Counted from the stretch's first letter, positions 1-8,552 are shown. The stretch: 64,000 bases of DNA from Bin87 sp965220055 (GCA_965220055.1 CBDCPE010000004.1:1302001-1366000); one strand, 5' to 3'. The notes: generated from the letters alone by a model not told the origin. Numbers and translations: made by a program.

Positions 1-2
1 AC

Positions 3-665
3 AAACGCGTAGGCGAGTACGACACCGGCCCCAACACCGGCGGCATGGGTAGCTACGGGCCGCCAACCTTCTGGAATGAAACCCTGGCCGAGCAAATTCG
101 CGGCGAATTCATGCTCCCGGTAATCCGAGAACTAGCCTCGCGTGGCTCGCCCTACCGCGGCGCGCTTTACTGCGGGCTGATGCTGACCAACGACGGTCCG
201 CGAGTGCTGGAGTTCAACTGCCGGTTCGGAGACCCGGAAACGCAGGTGATTATGCCCCGACTGGTCAGCGACCCGGCCGAGGCGATGATAGCGTGTGCGA
301 CGGGCAGCTTGGACGACGTTGCACCGGTGGAATGGTCGGACCGTCCCGTGGTAGCGATAGTGATGGTTTCCGGGGGATACCCCGGTTCGTATGAGACCGG
401 GTTTGAAATAGACGGGTTGGACGGCTCCGAGTTGGACAGTGAGGAAGGCATAGTGTTCCACGCCGGGGTTCGCAGGGACGGGGACGGCAGCGGAAAGCTG
501 CTAACTTCGGGCGGGCGCGTTTTAGCCTGCGTGGGAACGGGCGACAGCATCGAAGAGGCCCGGGATCGTGCGTATCGACACACCGCGGGAGTCAGTTTCA
601 AGGGCGCGTACTACCGGCGGGACATCGCGCAACTCAGTTTGGGTCAACCGACCACGGTCCGGTAG
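3..665 (+). CDS. purD: Phosphoribosylamine-glycine ligase (GAR synthetase), C-terminal part
   Basis: Makes glycinamide ribonucleotide from phosphoribosylamine, glycine and ATP in purine synthesis. The reading frame is open from base 3, so the 5' end lies outside the window. The visible part begins at the conserved KRVGEYDTGPNTGGMGSY segment of the ATP-grasp domain. The metal-binding LEFNCRFGDPETQ stretch (about nt 210-246) follows, then the C-terminal PurD domain. It heads a plus-strand group with purE, purB, purC and purS. The family assignment is firm. Confidence 0.95.
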   Translation, partial: KRVGEYDTGPNTGGMGSYGPPTFWNETLAEQIRGEFMLPVIRELASRGSPYRGALYCGLMLTNDGPRVLEFNCRFGDPETQVIMPRLVSDPAEAMIACATGSLDDVAPVEWSDRPVVAIVMVSGGYPGSYETGFEIDGLDGSELDSEEGIVFHAGVRRDGDGSGKLLTSGGRVLACVGTGDSIEEARDRAYRHTAGVSFKGAYYRRDIAQLSLGQPTTVR

Positions 666-686
666 CGTGAAGACTGACTAATCGCC

Positions 687-1289
687 ATGGTGACCAAAAC
701 TTCGATTGTGCCTGATTGGCCAGCAATTGCAGATAATTTCCGTCGTGCGGAGCAAGGCGGGGAATTGGACGCGTTCCGCCGCCGCCGCTGGGGGAACGAC
801 GGGCACGCCAATTGGCTCGAACAGGATTATCTAATCTCGCTTACCGAGGCAGAGGCAACGACGCTGTATCGCGGCGCGGGCGGAAGGCAGACGAAACGGT
901 TTAGGACAAATCCGATCGCCGAAGTGCGTGACGCCGTGGATTTCCTGCTATACGACACCATCAAGCTAGAAAATCGGTTCGAGGAGTGCGCCACCGAAAC
1001 GGGCGGGTTCGGGTTGGCCGGAGTAGGAAGGGAGTGGCCATCATATCTGCTGACCCTGAGGGAACCAATGCTTTTCGCGCCATGGAGTCCGCATACGGAA
1101 CGGACTCTGCGCCGTTTCGGCATGTTGCCGGCCGGATTCCGGAACGGGCATCCCGGATTGTGCTACATCGACCTGCTGGACACGTTGGTTGTATTGGCCC
1201 GCAGGATGCAACTGCCCGACTTTCGCAGCGTCGACGAGTTCTGCTACCTTAACGGTCGCACAAAAAACGCCGCTGGGGACCAGCCCTAG
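687..1289 (+). CDS. Hypothetical protein, 200 aa
   Basis: Not recognised. The protein is soluble-looking, rich in Arg, Trp and Phe, with no signal peptide, membrane segment or metal-binding cluster that I can see. The C-terminal third (LCYIDLLDTLVVLARRMQL) looks helical. It starts 21 bases after the purD stop and is followed 26 bases later by another unknown gene, so it is probably co-transcribed with purD. No clear ribosome binding site precedes the ATG; a GTG three bases later is an alternative. Confidence 0.7.
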   Translation: MVTKTSIVPDWPAIADNFRRAEQGGELDAFRRRRWGNDGHANWLEQDYLISLTEAEATTLYRGAGGRQTKRFRTNPIAEVRDAVDFLLYDTIKLENRFEECATETGGFGLAGVGREWPSYLLTLREPMLFAPWSPHTERTLRRFGMLPAGFRNGHPGLCYIDLLDTLVVLARRMQLPDFRSVDEFCYLNGRTKNAAGDQP

Positions 1290-1315
1290 CAGAGCCCGCG
1301 ACGGAGGATTGACCA

Positions 1316-1750
1316 ATGCCCTGGCTAGATGACCTGAAACGACTGCGCGTCCGCGTGGACAACGAGGGTTACGGCAAGCAGATGGCGGACGTTGCCGAGC
1401 GGCGCACGTTGCTCGAGCGATTTGCGGTCGAATTGACGGTGGAAGGCATGCTGGGCGAAATGAACGACGTCCTGCTTGACGGGGGCGCACGCCTGATCGT
1501 GGACCGATCGTGGCAGTACGATTTCGATGACGATGACGACAGGGTGGATGGTGATGACGAGTTGGCTGACGAGATCGTCTATACGCTCTACTGGCACGAC
1601 GGAGAGCCGGTGGAAATAGAGGTGCGGGTAGGGATTGACGACGAGGATGCTGGATACGTGATAGTAGAGGACGAGGAAGTGGACGACGATACTGAATCAA
1701 TTCAGAACGCGCTATCGGCCGCGTTCCGGGACATCGCCGACATGGACTGA
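1316..1750 (+). CDS. Acidic hypothetical protein, 144 aa
   Basis: Not recognised. A GGAGG at about 1302-1306 gives a good ribosome binding site. The protein is very acidic, with an Asp run (FDDDDDRVDGDDE) at about residues 68-81 and a second cluster (EDEEVDDD) near residue 120. The N-terminus is a basic/amphipathic helix-like segment. No membrane segments. It lies between the purD-linked unknown gene and purE and looks co-transcribed with them. Function cannot be inferred from sequence alone. Confidence 0.75.
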   Translation: MPWLDDLKRLRVRVDNEGYGKQMADVAERRTLLERFAVELTVEGMLGEMNDVLLDGGARLIVDRSWQYDFDDDDDRVDGDDELADEIVYTLYWHDGEPVEIEVRVGIDDEDAGYVIVEDEEVDDDTESIQNALSAAFRDIADMD

Positions 1751-1798
1751 TCGCCATCACAAATGGCGTTCCCACAAGCAGAAACAAGGAGCAGCATC

Positions 1799-2257
1799 TT
1801 GCCACTGGTAGGAGTTATCATGGGCAGCGCCTCTGATGAAGAGGCGGTCCAACCGACCATCAACATACTGGAGTCGCTGGGCGTGGACTACGAGGTACGC
1901 GTCATGTCAGCGCACCGCACACCCGAGCGAGTCCACGAGTACGCATCGACGGCGCGGGAGCGGGGGATCGAAGTAATCATCGCTGCCGCCGGCGGTTCCG
2001 CGGCGTTGGGCGGAGCATTGGCAGCGCAGACCACATTACCCGTGATCGGGATCCCGTTGACGTCGAGTGAGCTCAACGGGTGGGATGCCCTCTTGTCCAC
2101 GGCTCAGATGCCGCCCGGCATTCCGGTGGCGGCCATGGCGGTCGGCGGATGGGGAGCGAGAAATGCGGCGTACTATGCGGCCCAGATTCTCGGCATCAAA
2201 CACGACGATATCCGCGAGGCCGTCGAGCGCTATCGGCAGTCCCTTCGTGAACGCTAA
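1799..2257 (+). CDS. purE: N5-carboxyaminoimidazole ribonucleotide mutase / AIR carboxylase family
   Basis: Forms 4-carboxy-AIR in purine synthesis. I place the start at TTG 1799 because AAGGAG (1786-1791) sits seven bases upstream and the protein then begins PLVGVIMGSASD, as usual for PurE; an in-frame ATG at 1763 would add 12 residues. GSASD and SAHRTPER are intact, and the C-terminal AMAVGG...NAAYYAAQIL matches the family. The usual AHLPG segment is AALGG here, so the conserved His of that loop is missing. No purK is visible, so class I versus class II chemistry is open. Confidence 0.92.
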   Translation: MPLVGVIMGSASDEEAVQPTINILESLGVDYEVRVMSAHRTPERVHEYASTARERGIEVIIAAAGGSAALGGALAAQTTLPVIGIPLTSSELNGWDALLSTAQMPPGIPVAAMAVGGWGARNAAYYAAQILGIKHDDIREAVERYRQSLRER

Positions 2258-2279
2258 AGCCGGCAGGGCGGACCGTCGG

Positions 2280-2942
2280 ATGCCGGCGGTGCTCACAGAC
2301 TTCGACGACACCGCCGCCGACCAAAACGTGGCGGAAATGCTATTGCACGAGTTCGGCCACCCATCCTGGACCGACGTGCGTGAACGGTTCCGGGCGGGTG
2401 AATTGTCGCTGAAAGACTACCAGGAGGCGACGTTCCGGCAGATGCAAGCAGACAAGGACGCGATGCAGGCTTACGTTCGGGCAAATGCAAACTTCCGCCC
2501 GCACTTCACCGAATTGTCCGCGTTCTGCCAGGACCGCTCGATTCCCATGTGCATCATCAGCCAGGGCCTGGACTTTTACATCCAGGCGCTGCTGGACGGG
2601 AGCGGGCAACCGGAAATGCCGGTGTACGCGGTGGCAACGGAATTCGACCAGCAAGGACACGTAACGGGTTACCGGTACGATTTCGCGTACCCCGACGCGC
2701 CGCACCTGGGGAACAGCAAAGCCTTGATCGTGCGTCGGTTCCAGGAACAGGGGCATCACGTATTTTTCATGGGGGACGGCCGCTCGGACTTCGAAGCCGG
2801 AGAGGTCGCGGACACCGTGTTCGCGCATCGTCAAATGGCGGCGATGTGCGACGAGGCCGGGATCCAATTCGCCCCATTCACTGATTTCCGGCCGGTTCTG
2901 GAAGCGGTACGGGCGTACGTGAGCGTACCGCAGGCCCGTTGA
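2280..2942 (+). CDS. HAD-superfamily phosphatase (MtnX/SerB-like, HAD-IB type)
   Basis: Predicted phosphomonoesterase. The N-terminus carries HAD motif I as DFDDTAAD (DxDxT), followed by a helical cap region. ISQGLDFYI resembles motif II, and FMGDGRSDFEAG is motif III/IV with the acidic Mg-binding pair. Length (220 aa) fits MtnX-like 2-hydroxy-3-keto-5-methylthiopentenyl-1-phosphate phosphatases, but the substrate is not determinable. ATG 2280 is chosen; GTG 2247 overlaps the purE stop and would add 11 residues. Its position between purE and purB suggests co-transcription. Confidence 0.82.
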   Translation: MPAVLTDFDDTAADQNVAEMLLHEFGHPSWTDVRERFRAGELSLKDYQEATFRQMQADKDAMQAYVRANANFRPHFTELSAFCQDRSIPMCIISQGLDFYIQALLDGSGQPEMPVYAVATEFDQQGHVTGYRYDFAYPDAPHLGNSKALIVRRFQEQGHHVFFMGDGRSDFEAGEVADTVFAHRQMAAMCDEAGIQFAPFTDFRPVLEAVRAYVSVPQAR

Positions 2943-3058
2943 TCCTGGCGAAGCGTTTGGGTGTTTGAGGAACCGGATTTGACGCCCGCGACAGTCAGGG
3001 TGGAATGTAGCTGTGATAAAATGTTTGACCGTTATGGATATCGTGCGGAGGCCACGCT

Positions 3059-4372
3059 GTGATTGACCGCTATTCCAGGCCCGAGATGAAGAAGGTCTGG
3101 TCTGATGAGAACAAGTACCGCACGTGGCTGGACGTAGAGTTGGCCGTATGCGAGGCGTGGGCCGAGGCCGGAGTCATCCCGCTTGAGGACATGGAGTCGT
3201 TGCGGGGAGCCGCGTACAACCATGAGCGGATGATGCAGATCTTCGAGACGACGAGGCACGACGTCACGGCGTTCCTGCGTTCCATCACGGAAACCCTGGG
3301 CCCGGAAGGACGTTGGCTCCATCTAGGAATGACGTCTTCCGACATGCTGGACACCGGGCAGGCACTGCAAATGGTGGCCGCAGCCGACCTGCTGCTCAAG
3401 GAAATCGACGCCGCTATCGAGGCCGTCGGGAAACAGGCCATTCGTCACAAGGACACGCTGATGATGGGCCGCACCCACGGCGTGCACGCTGAACCGATCA
3501 CGTTCGGGCTGAAACTTGCCCTGTGGTGGGACGAACTTCGGCGTCAACGGGAACGGATGGAAGCGGCGCGCAATTCGATACGCGTGGGCAAGATCTCGGG
3601 AGCCGTGGGAACCCACGCCACCATACCGCCGCACATTGAGGAGCGAGTCTGCCACCACCTGGGTCTGGACGTGGCTCCGGTATCGAACCAGGTGGTACAA
3701 CGGGATCGCCATGCGCATTTCATCACGACTGCCGCCCTGGTGGCCGCGTCGTTAGAGAAGTTCGCCACCGAAATACGGGGTATGCAGCGCACGGAGGTCC
3801 ACGAGGTGGAAGAGCCGTTCGGAGCCGGACAGACGGGGTCATCGTCCATGCCGCACAAGCGGAACCCCGAACTGACGGAGCGGATTTGCGGGCTCGCGCG
3901 CACGATCCGAGGGAACGCGGTTCCCGCCCTGGAAAACGTGGCGCTTTGGGGCGAAAGGGACATCAGCCACTCGTCTTCAGAACGGATCATCCTGCCCGAC
4001 ACCTGCCTCATGCTGGACTACATTTTGAGCATCTTCACCCACGTGGTGAGCGGCTGGCGCGTTGACATGGACCGGATGTGGCAGAACCTGGAAAGCAGCC
4101 GAGGGTTGATCTTCAGCCAACGGGTGCTGCTGACACTGGTCGAAGACAAAGGGCTGTCTCGTGAAGCCGCGTACGACATCGTGCAGCGCAACGCCATGCG
4201 GGCGTGGGACGACGCCCAGGATTTCCGGCTTTTGCTTAAGTCGGACCTCGAGGCTACCCAACACCTGAGCGCGGCAGAGATGGATGACCTTTTCGACTAC
4301 GGCTACTACACGCGATACATCGATGACAACTTCAAGCGCATCGGGCTGCTGCCTGTGCCGGCGCTGGCCTGA
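3059..4372 (+). CDS. purB: Adenylosuccinate lyase
   Basis: Cleaves SAICAR to AICAR and adenylosuccinate to AMP, so acts twice in purine metabolism. GTG start with GGAG about 10 bases upstream. 437 aa, normal for the fumarase/aspartase superfamily. The signature GSSSMPHKRNP carries the flexible catalytic Ser loop; GRTHGVHAEP carries a conserved His, and MTSSDMLDT is the substrate-binding motif. About 116 bases of non-coding DNA precede it, so it may have its own promoter. Confidence 0.97.
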   Translation: MIDRYSRPEMKKVWSDENKYRTWLDVELAVCEAWAEAGVIPLEDMESLRGAAYNHERMMQIFETTRHDVTAFLRSITETLGPEGRWLHLGMTSSDMLDTGQALQMVAAADLLLKEIDAAIEAVGKQAIRHKDTLMMGRTHGVHAEPITFGLKLALWWDELRRQRERMEAARNSIRVGKISGAVGTHATIPPHIEERVCHHLGLDVAPVSNQVVQRDRHAHFITTAALVAASLEKFATEIRGMQRTEVHEVEEPFGAGQTGSSSMPHKRNPELTERICGLARTIRGNAVPALENVALWGERDISHSSSERIILPDTCLMLDYILSIFTHVVSGWRVDMDRMWQNLESSRGLIFSQRVLLTLVEDKGLSREAAYDIVQRNAMRAWDDAQDFRLLLKSDLEATQHLSAAEMDDLFDYGYYTRYIDDNFKRIGLLPVPALA

Positions 4373-4407
4373 CCCGCACCTCTCGACCGACCCGATCCCT
4401 ACTCTGA

Positions 4408-5319
4408 ATGACTGCCATGATTATTGAAACCCGAATGCCCGACCGAATGCATCGCGGAAAAGTCCGCGATACCTACCAGCTCACGGACGACCTGTTGCTG
4501 ATGGTGGCTACCGACCGAATATCGGCTTTCGACGTCGTTCTGCCCAACGGTATACCGGACAAAGGGGAGGCCCTCAACAAGATGTCCGCTTTCTGGTTTG
4601 GGCTAACGGACCACATCGTGCCCAACCACCTGGTCGCCCTGGCCGACGGGCCGGATGCAGCCGCGTACGCCGGCAACCCGGTCGTTGCCCATCCAAGCTA
4701 CGCGGAGGATGACGTCGGAAAGCAAGCGATGATCGTCAAGAAAGCGGAACGCATCGATATAGAGTGCATCGTGCGCGGGTACATCACCGGTTCGGCTTGG
4801 GGCGAGTACCGGCGGCAAGGCACGGTATCAGGGAAGCCCATGCCCACCGGTTTGGTGGAAGGGGACATGTTCCCAGAGCCGCTATTTACACCCACGACCA
4901 AAGCCGAAGAAGGCCATGACGAAAACATGACCGACGAGCAAGTAGTCGAAATGGTGGGATCTAATACAGCGCAACGACTTGCGGACATCAGCAAGGCGGT
5001 GTACCTGCACGCACACGACTATGCGAAAGGCCGGGGAATAGTCCTGGCGGACACCAAGATGGAGTTCGGCTTCCTCAACCGGGAGTTGATCCTGATCGAC
5101 GAACTGCTGACCCCGGACTCCAGTCGTTTCTGGGACGCCGAGGGATACGCGCCTGGAAAATCCCAATCGAGTTATGACAAGCAATTCGTTCGCGACTGGC
5201 TCACGGCTCAGGGTTGGAACCAGGAGCCGCCGGCGCCCGAATTACCCGACGACATTGTCCAGCAGACCGCCGAGCTATATCGGCAAGCCTACCAGCGGCT
5301 CACCGGCGACACGCTGTAA
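4408..5319 (+). CDS. purC: SAICAR synthase (phosphoribosylaminoimidazole-succinocarboxamide synthase)
   Basis: Ligates aspartate to CAIR using ATP, the step before PurB. 303 aa, the longer monofunctional form. Visible family blocks are GKVRDTY near the N-terminus, ATDRISAFDVVLPNGIPDKG, the IECIVRGYITGSAWGEY core, and LADTKMEFG with DELLTPDSSRFW in the ATP/Mg-binding C-terminal part. ATG 4408 and ATG 4417 are both possible starts. Lies 35 bases after purB. Confidence 0.96.
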   Translation: MTAMIIETRMPDRMHRGKVRDTYQLTDDLLLMVATDRISAFDVVLPNGIPDKGEALNKMSAFWFGLTDHIVPNHLVALADGPDAAAYAGNPVVAHPSYAEDDVGKQAMIVKKAERIDIECIVRGYITGSAWGEYRRQGTVSGKPMPTGLVEGDMFPEPLFTPTTKAEEGHDENMTDEQVVEMVGSNTAQRLADISKAVYLHAHDYAKGRGIVLADTKMEFGFLNRELILIDELLTPDSSRFWDAEGYAPGKSQSSYDKQFVRDWLTAQGWNQEPPAPELPDDIVQQTAELYRQAYQRLTGDTL

Positions 5320-5356
5320 GCGTCGATACGTGGCGGCCGCCAAGTAAGGAATAGGA

Positions 5357-6043
5357 TTGCCTCCTTCGCGACATCGCCGGCGCAGTGCCGCCCGGCGTTC
5401 CCAACGGCGCACGCCACCGATTGCCACCGGCGGCGGATTTCGTAACCGATGGCTGCTGTTCGCGTTTGGTGCGATAGCCGTCCTATTCATCCTTGCTTTG
5501 CTGATCCCCGTACTGCCGATTAATTTCGGCGGTGGCGGCCAAGGAGAGGCCAGCGAGTACGTCGAGGGTATTGGGGATCTGGCAGAGGTCGCCTCGAGCC
5601 GGGAACATTTTCCGGACACGCTATCCGTTGGCCAGGTGGTGCCCGAGGGTTACCTGACGACACCGCCCACATCCGGGAGACACTGGAACGGGTGGGTGCA
5701 ATGCGGCTTCTATACTAACCCCGTGCCTGACGAACGCGTCGTGCACAACATGGAGCACGGAAACATAGTGGTCAGCTACAACCTGATTGACCAAACGCAG
5801 ATTGACGAACTGGAAAACGCATTCGACAATATCGGGTTGACTGACAGCTGGGGCGTGGCGCGACCATACGATGAGATTCCCGAAGGCACGATTTATTTGA
5901 CCACGTGGGGAGTCGTCGACGGGCCGATGCATGAGGTAGACAAGGAGCGGATCGAACGCTTCTTCGATGCCTACTCGGGAAAGCTGGGGCCGGAATTCCC
6001 CAACGGGGCACCATGCACGACCGGCGGCACGATGAACCCGTAG
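5357..6043 (+). CDS. DUF3105 membrane-anchored protein
   Basis: Start is TTG 5357, with AAGGAATAGGA just upstream. A basic N-terminus (about 30 residues) is followed by one membrane segment (WLLFAFGAIAVLFILALLIP, about residues 32-53), then an extracytoplasmic DUF3105 domain. The DUF3105 hallmarks are PPTSGRHWNGW with CGFY, HNMEHGNIVVSYN, and a C-terminal LGPEFPNGAPCTTGG. The His residues and two Cys could bind metal or form a disulfide, but the role of the family is unknown. The next gene is a paralogue. Confidence 0.85.
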   Translation: MPPSRHRRRSAARRSQRRTPPIATGGGFRNRWLLFAFGAIAVLFILALLIPVLPINFGGGGQGEASEYVEGIGDLAEVASSREHFPDTLSVGQVVPEGYLTTPPTSGRHWNGWVQCGFYTNPVPDERVVHNMEHGNIVVSYNLIDQTQIDELENAFDNIGLTDSWGVARPYDEIPEGTIYLTTWGVVDGPMHEVDKERIERFFDAYSGKLGPEFPNGAPCTTGGTMNP

Positions 6044-6056
6044 GTCGCCCGGCGCT

Positions 6057-6851
6057 ATGACTGCGCGGATCGCGCTGGGAACGGCCTGTATCCTGGGTTT
6101 GTTTTTGGTCCTACTGGGGTGTGAATCAACGAGGGAACCGGTGCCCGCACCAGAAGCGACACCCGATAGAATCGTAACGGCCACACCGATGCCCAGCGCC
6201 ACACCGTTAGCCGAACCCACCTACACGATGGCGCCGGCAGCGAGCGTACACACGCCAACACCTGAGTTCACGGCGTCGCAACGGGAGGTCGAACCAACCG
6301 ATACTCCAGACCCAACCGATACGCCAGGCCCGACCGAGCCGGCATTGGTCGCACTGCAGCCAACCGACGGGCCTATTAAAGTCGAAGCGATGCCCAGCAG
6401 GGACCACTTCGCGTCCCAGATGAAGATTTCCGACGTGGTACCCGGCGGGTACAGCACGGTTCCACCGACCTCGGGCCGCCACTGGGGCGCGTGGAGCGAT
6501 TGCGGGCATTACAATCATCCACTGCCGGACGAATTGATCGTTCACAACCTGGAACACGGCAACATTATCGTCAGCTACAACCTGGTGAGCGACGCTGAAG
6601 TGGCCGCACTGCGAGCCGCCGTCGCGTCCATCCCGCTCGCGGAAGAATACGCGATCGTGCGTCGCTACCCGGCAATACCGGAAGGGATGGTTGCGTTGAC
6701 AACCTGGGGAGTCCTGGACCGGATGGAGGGAGTCGACCCGGAACGCATCGCCAAGTTCTTCACAGACTATCCGGGCAACACCGGGCCAGAATTCCCCAAC
6801 GGGCTGCCGTGCACGACCGGGATCGATATGACGCAATCGTCCGGCGGCTAG
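6057..6851 (+). CDS. DUF3105 lipoprotein, paralogue of the preceding gene
   Basis: Starts with a lipoprotein signal peptide ending in LVLLGC (lipobox Cys about residue 22). Then comes a Pro/Thr-rich linker with TDTPDPTDTPGPT (about residues 30-105), and a DUF3105 domain: PPTSGRHWGAWSDCGHY, HNLEHGNIIVSYN, GPEFPNGLPCTTG. The domain is closely similar to that of the gene 14 bases upstream, so this is a tandem duplication in which one copy keeps a membrane helix and the other a lipid anchor plus linker. Sits between purC and purS. Confidence 0.87.
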   Translation: MTARIALGTACILGLFLVLLGCESTREPVPAPEATPDRIVTATPMPSATPLAEPTYTMAPAASVHTPTPEFTASQREVEPTDTPDPTDTPGPTEPALVALQPTDGPIKVEAMPSRDHFASQMKISDVVPGGYSTVPPTSGRHWGAWSDCGHYNHPLPDELIVHNLEHGNIIVSYNLVSDAEVAALRAAVASIPLAEEYAIVRRYPAIPEGMVALTTWGVLDRMEGVDPERIAKFFTDYPGNTGPEFPNGLPCTTGIDMTQSSGG

Positions 6852-6885
6852 ACGCACGGTCGATCGGAGAGGCAGCGCTACCAGC

Positions 6886-7137
6886 ATGTTTTTGGCAAGG
6901 GTCTACGTCACCCTGAAACCCGCCGTGAACGATCCCCAAGGACTGACCGTAATGGGCGGTCTGCACAGCTTGGGCTACGAAACCGTGGCAGACGTGCGCA
7001 TCGGAAAATACCTTGAAATCCGCCTGGCTACGGATAGCCCGACCCAAGCTGAAAGCGAAGTGGACGGAATGTGTGACCGGCTGCTGGCGAACCCGGTGAT
7101 CGAGAATTACCGGTTTACACTGGAACCGGTCGAATAG
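6886..7137 (+). CDS. purS: Phosphoribosylformylglycinamidine synthase subunit PurS
   Basis: Small bridging subunit of the PurLQS complex that makes FGAM from FGAR. 83 aa, the normal size. Visible family features are a first strand ARVYVTLKPAVNDPQG, then LHSLGYETVADVRIGKYLEI and the C-terminal LLANPVIENYRF. Usually followed by purQ and purL; here a hairpin terminator follows directly and the next genes are convergent, so the partner subunits must be elsewhere. Confidence 0.93.
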   Translation: MFLARVYVTLKPAVNDPQGLTVMGGLHSLGYETVADVRIGKYLEIRLATDSPTQAESEVDGMCDRLLANPVIENYRFTLEPVE

Positions 7138-7143
7138 AGTCGA

Positions 7144-7163
7144 GGGCGGACAATGGTCCGCCC
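7144..7163. terminator. Hairpin between convergent genes
   Basis: Eight-base perfect stem (GGGCGGAC with GTCCGCCC) and a four-base loop, 7 bases after the purS stop and before the convergent thioredoxin-like gene. No strong T run follows, so it may stop transcription from either side inefficiently. Confidence 0.65.
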
Positions 7164-7204
7164 CTGACTATAACGGGGTCCGTCCTAGAGGCCCGCCCCG
7201 GCCT

Positions 7205-7789
7205 TCAGTGCAGGTGTGCCTGCAGAAGACCCACCAATTCGTCAACGGTGGCTTTTTGCCAGTCGCCCGCCCGGGCGGCGGTTTGGGCACGGCGCTGGCG
7301 ACCGAAGTCCTGGTCTGAGATATCCGGCTGCTCGGCGCGGATCGCTGCTTCAATCTCGCCCTGCTCGCGGCCGGCGACCTGTGAACGCTCGATCCAGTGG
7401 CAGATGTACTCATGCCCCTGGTCGTAGAACACTGCGACGGGGATCGACATGTACAGTCCCTCTTTGAGGAACTCGTTCATGATGTCGTGGTTCTCGTCGC
7501 GAGGAAAGATGCGGAACTCAATGCCAGCGGCCTCGGCAACCCGGGCGAGCACTGGCAGTTCGCGCACAACGTCGCCGCACCAGTCTTCGCCGATCACCAT
7601 CAAGCGAGCCGGACCGCCTTCCGCGGCCGTCAGCTCCTTCAGCCGGGCGGTCTGCTCAGCATCCAGTTCCACGTTGGAGTAGTACTCTTCGATCCTGGCC
7701 TTGTTGACCTTGACGGTGTTCATGTATTGATCGTAGGTCATGCCCTGAGCATATCGCTCGGGGGTCACCACGCTGGCTTCCTGCACCAT
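7205..7789 (-). CDS. Thioredoxin-family protein
   Basis: 194 aa from ATG 7789, which is preceded by GAGG at a suitable distance. The thioredoxin-fold part follows an N-terminal helical region (about residues 1-60): LMVIGEDWCGDVVRELPVL carries the WC motif, and a cis-Pro-like SIPVAVFYD comes later. The second active-site Cys is absent (CGDV instead of CxxC), so it cannot run a normal dithiol cycle; it could be monothiol or a chaperone. Divergent copies of this family are often annotated only as thioredoxin family. Confidence 0.78.
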   Translation of the reverse strand: MVQEASVVTPERYAQGMTYDQYMNTVKVNKARIEEYYSNVELDAEQTARLKELTAAEGGPARLMVIGEDWCGDVVRELPVLARVAEAAGIEFRIFPRDENHDIMNEFLKEGLYMSIPVAVFYDQGHEYICHWIERSQVAGREQGEIEAAIRAEQPDISDQDFGRQRRAQTAARAGDWQKATVDELVGLLQAHLH

Positions 7790-7877
7790 GATTGCACCTC
7801 TTGAGTTCAGCGACGTTGGTTCCGACAATTGCCGAGGGAAGGGTTGGGGACAGACCACCGGCCCGTCAGCCGATTTC

Positions 7878-8093
7878 TCAACCGCGCTGACCGCGGAATC
7901 CCGTCTCCACCTTTCCGTCGGGCCACACAATGATGGGGACAGTATCACCAAAGTCCAACGCCTCGTCCAGCGTGTCCTGGCTCTGGTCGACGCGGCGTTC
8001 CTCGTATTCAACGCCTTCGCGGCGCCAAGCGGCGCGTAGCGAGTCGCATGCGGGACACACCGTGAGGGTATACGCGATGGGGATATCTGCCAT
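7878..8093 (-). CDS. Glutaredoxin-like protein, 71 aa
   Basis: Small glutaredoxin/NrdH-type thiol oxidoreductase. The active site is CPAC at about residues 13-16. It is followed by a helix, GVEYEERRVDQ, and TVPIIVWPDG with the cis-Pro; the second glutathione/redoxin motif is degenerate. GGGAGG lies upstream of ATG 8093. It is 88 bases upstream of the thioredoxin-like gene on the same strand, so the two redox genes are probably co-transcribed. Confidence 0.82.
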   Translation of the reverse strand: MADIPIAYTLTVCPACDSLRAAWRREGVEYEERRVDQSQDTLDEALDFGDTVPIIVWPDGKVETGFRGQRG

Positions 8094-8152
8094 GATTGCC
8101 TCCCGTGTGGCGAGCCGACTATGGCCGGCATTCTACAACTTTGCGCCGGTCG

Positions 8153-8161
8153 CTGCTATAA
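8153..8161 (+). promoter_or_regulatory. Extended -10 promoter, TGCTATAAT
   Basis: TGC followed by a perfect TATAAT (8156-8161), 36 bases before the ABM gene start. No good -35 is visible. The same TGCTATAAT element recurs elsewhere in the window. Confidence 0.55.
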
Positions 8162-8196
8162 TCGCCGAGGAATCCCCGACATCCAAGGAGACAACA

Positions 8197-8526
8197 ATGA
8201 TTGCGCTGATTGTGGAAATCAATATCAAACCCGGCTTCAAGGACCAGTTCATGGCCTCCATGCTGGGGGACGCCAGGGGTTCGAACAACGATGAGGCAGG
8301 GTGCCTGCGCTTTGACGTTCTGCAAGACAACGAGGACGAGAACAAGATTCACCTGTTCGAGGTGTACCAGGACGAAGCGGCCGTGGAAGCCCATCGCAAT
8401 GCTCCACACTTCGTCAAGTGGCGGGAGGAATGCGCGGACTGGTTCGCCACTGAGAACATCCGCAAGATCGCCACACCGGTGTATCCGGTACCGGAGAAGT
8501 GGGAAAAGCGGCCTCCGGTGGACTGA
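8197..8526 (+). CDS. Antibiotic biosynthesis monooxygenase (ABM) domain protein
   Basis: 109-aa dimeric alpha/beta-barrel protein of the ABM/YgiN/LsrG type. The start at ATG 8197 is fixed by AAGGAG at 8185-8190. Typical features are the first strand ALIVEINIKPGFKDQF, CLRFDVLQDNEDENKIHLFEVYQDEAAVEAH and HNAPHF-like APHFVKW. Substrate unknown; such proteins act on quinones or small carbonyls. Monocistronic: own promoter upstream, hairpin terminator after the stop. Confidence 0.88.
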   Translation: MIALIVEINIKPGFKDQFMASMLGDARGSNNDEAGCLRFDVLQDNEDENKIHLFEVYQDEAAVEAHRNAPHFVKWREECADWFATENIRKIATPVYPVPEKWEKRPPVD

Positions 8527-8552
8527 TCACCGTCGTATAGGTGAGCAAAATG

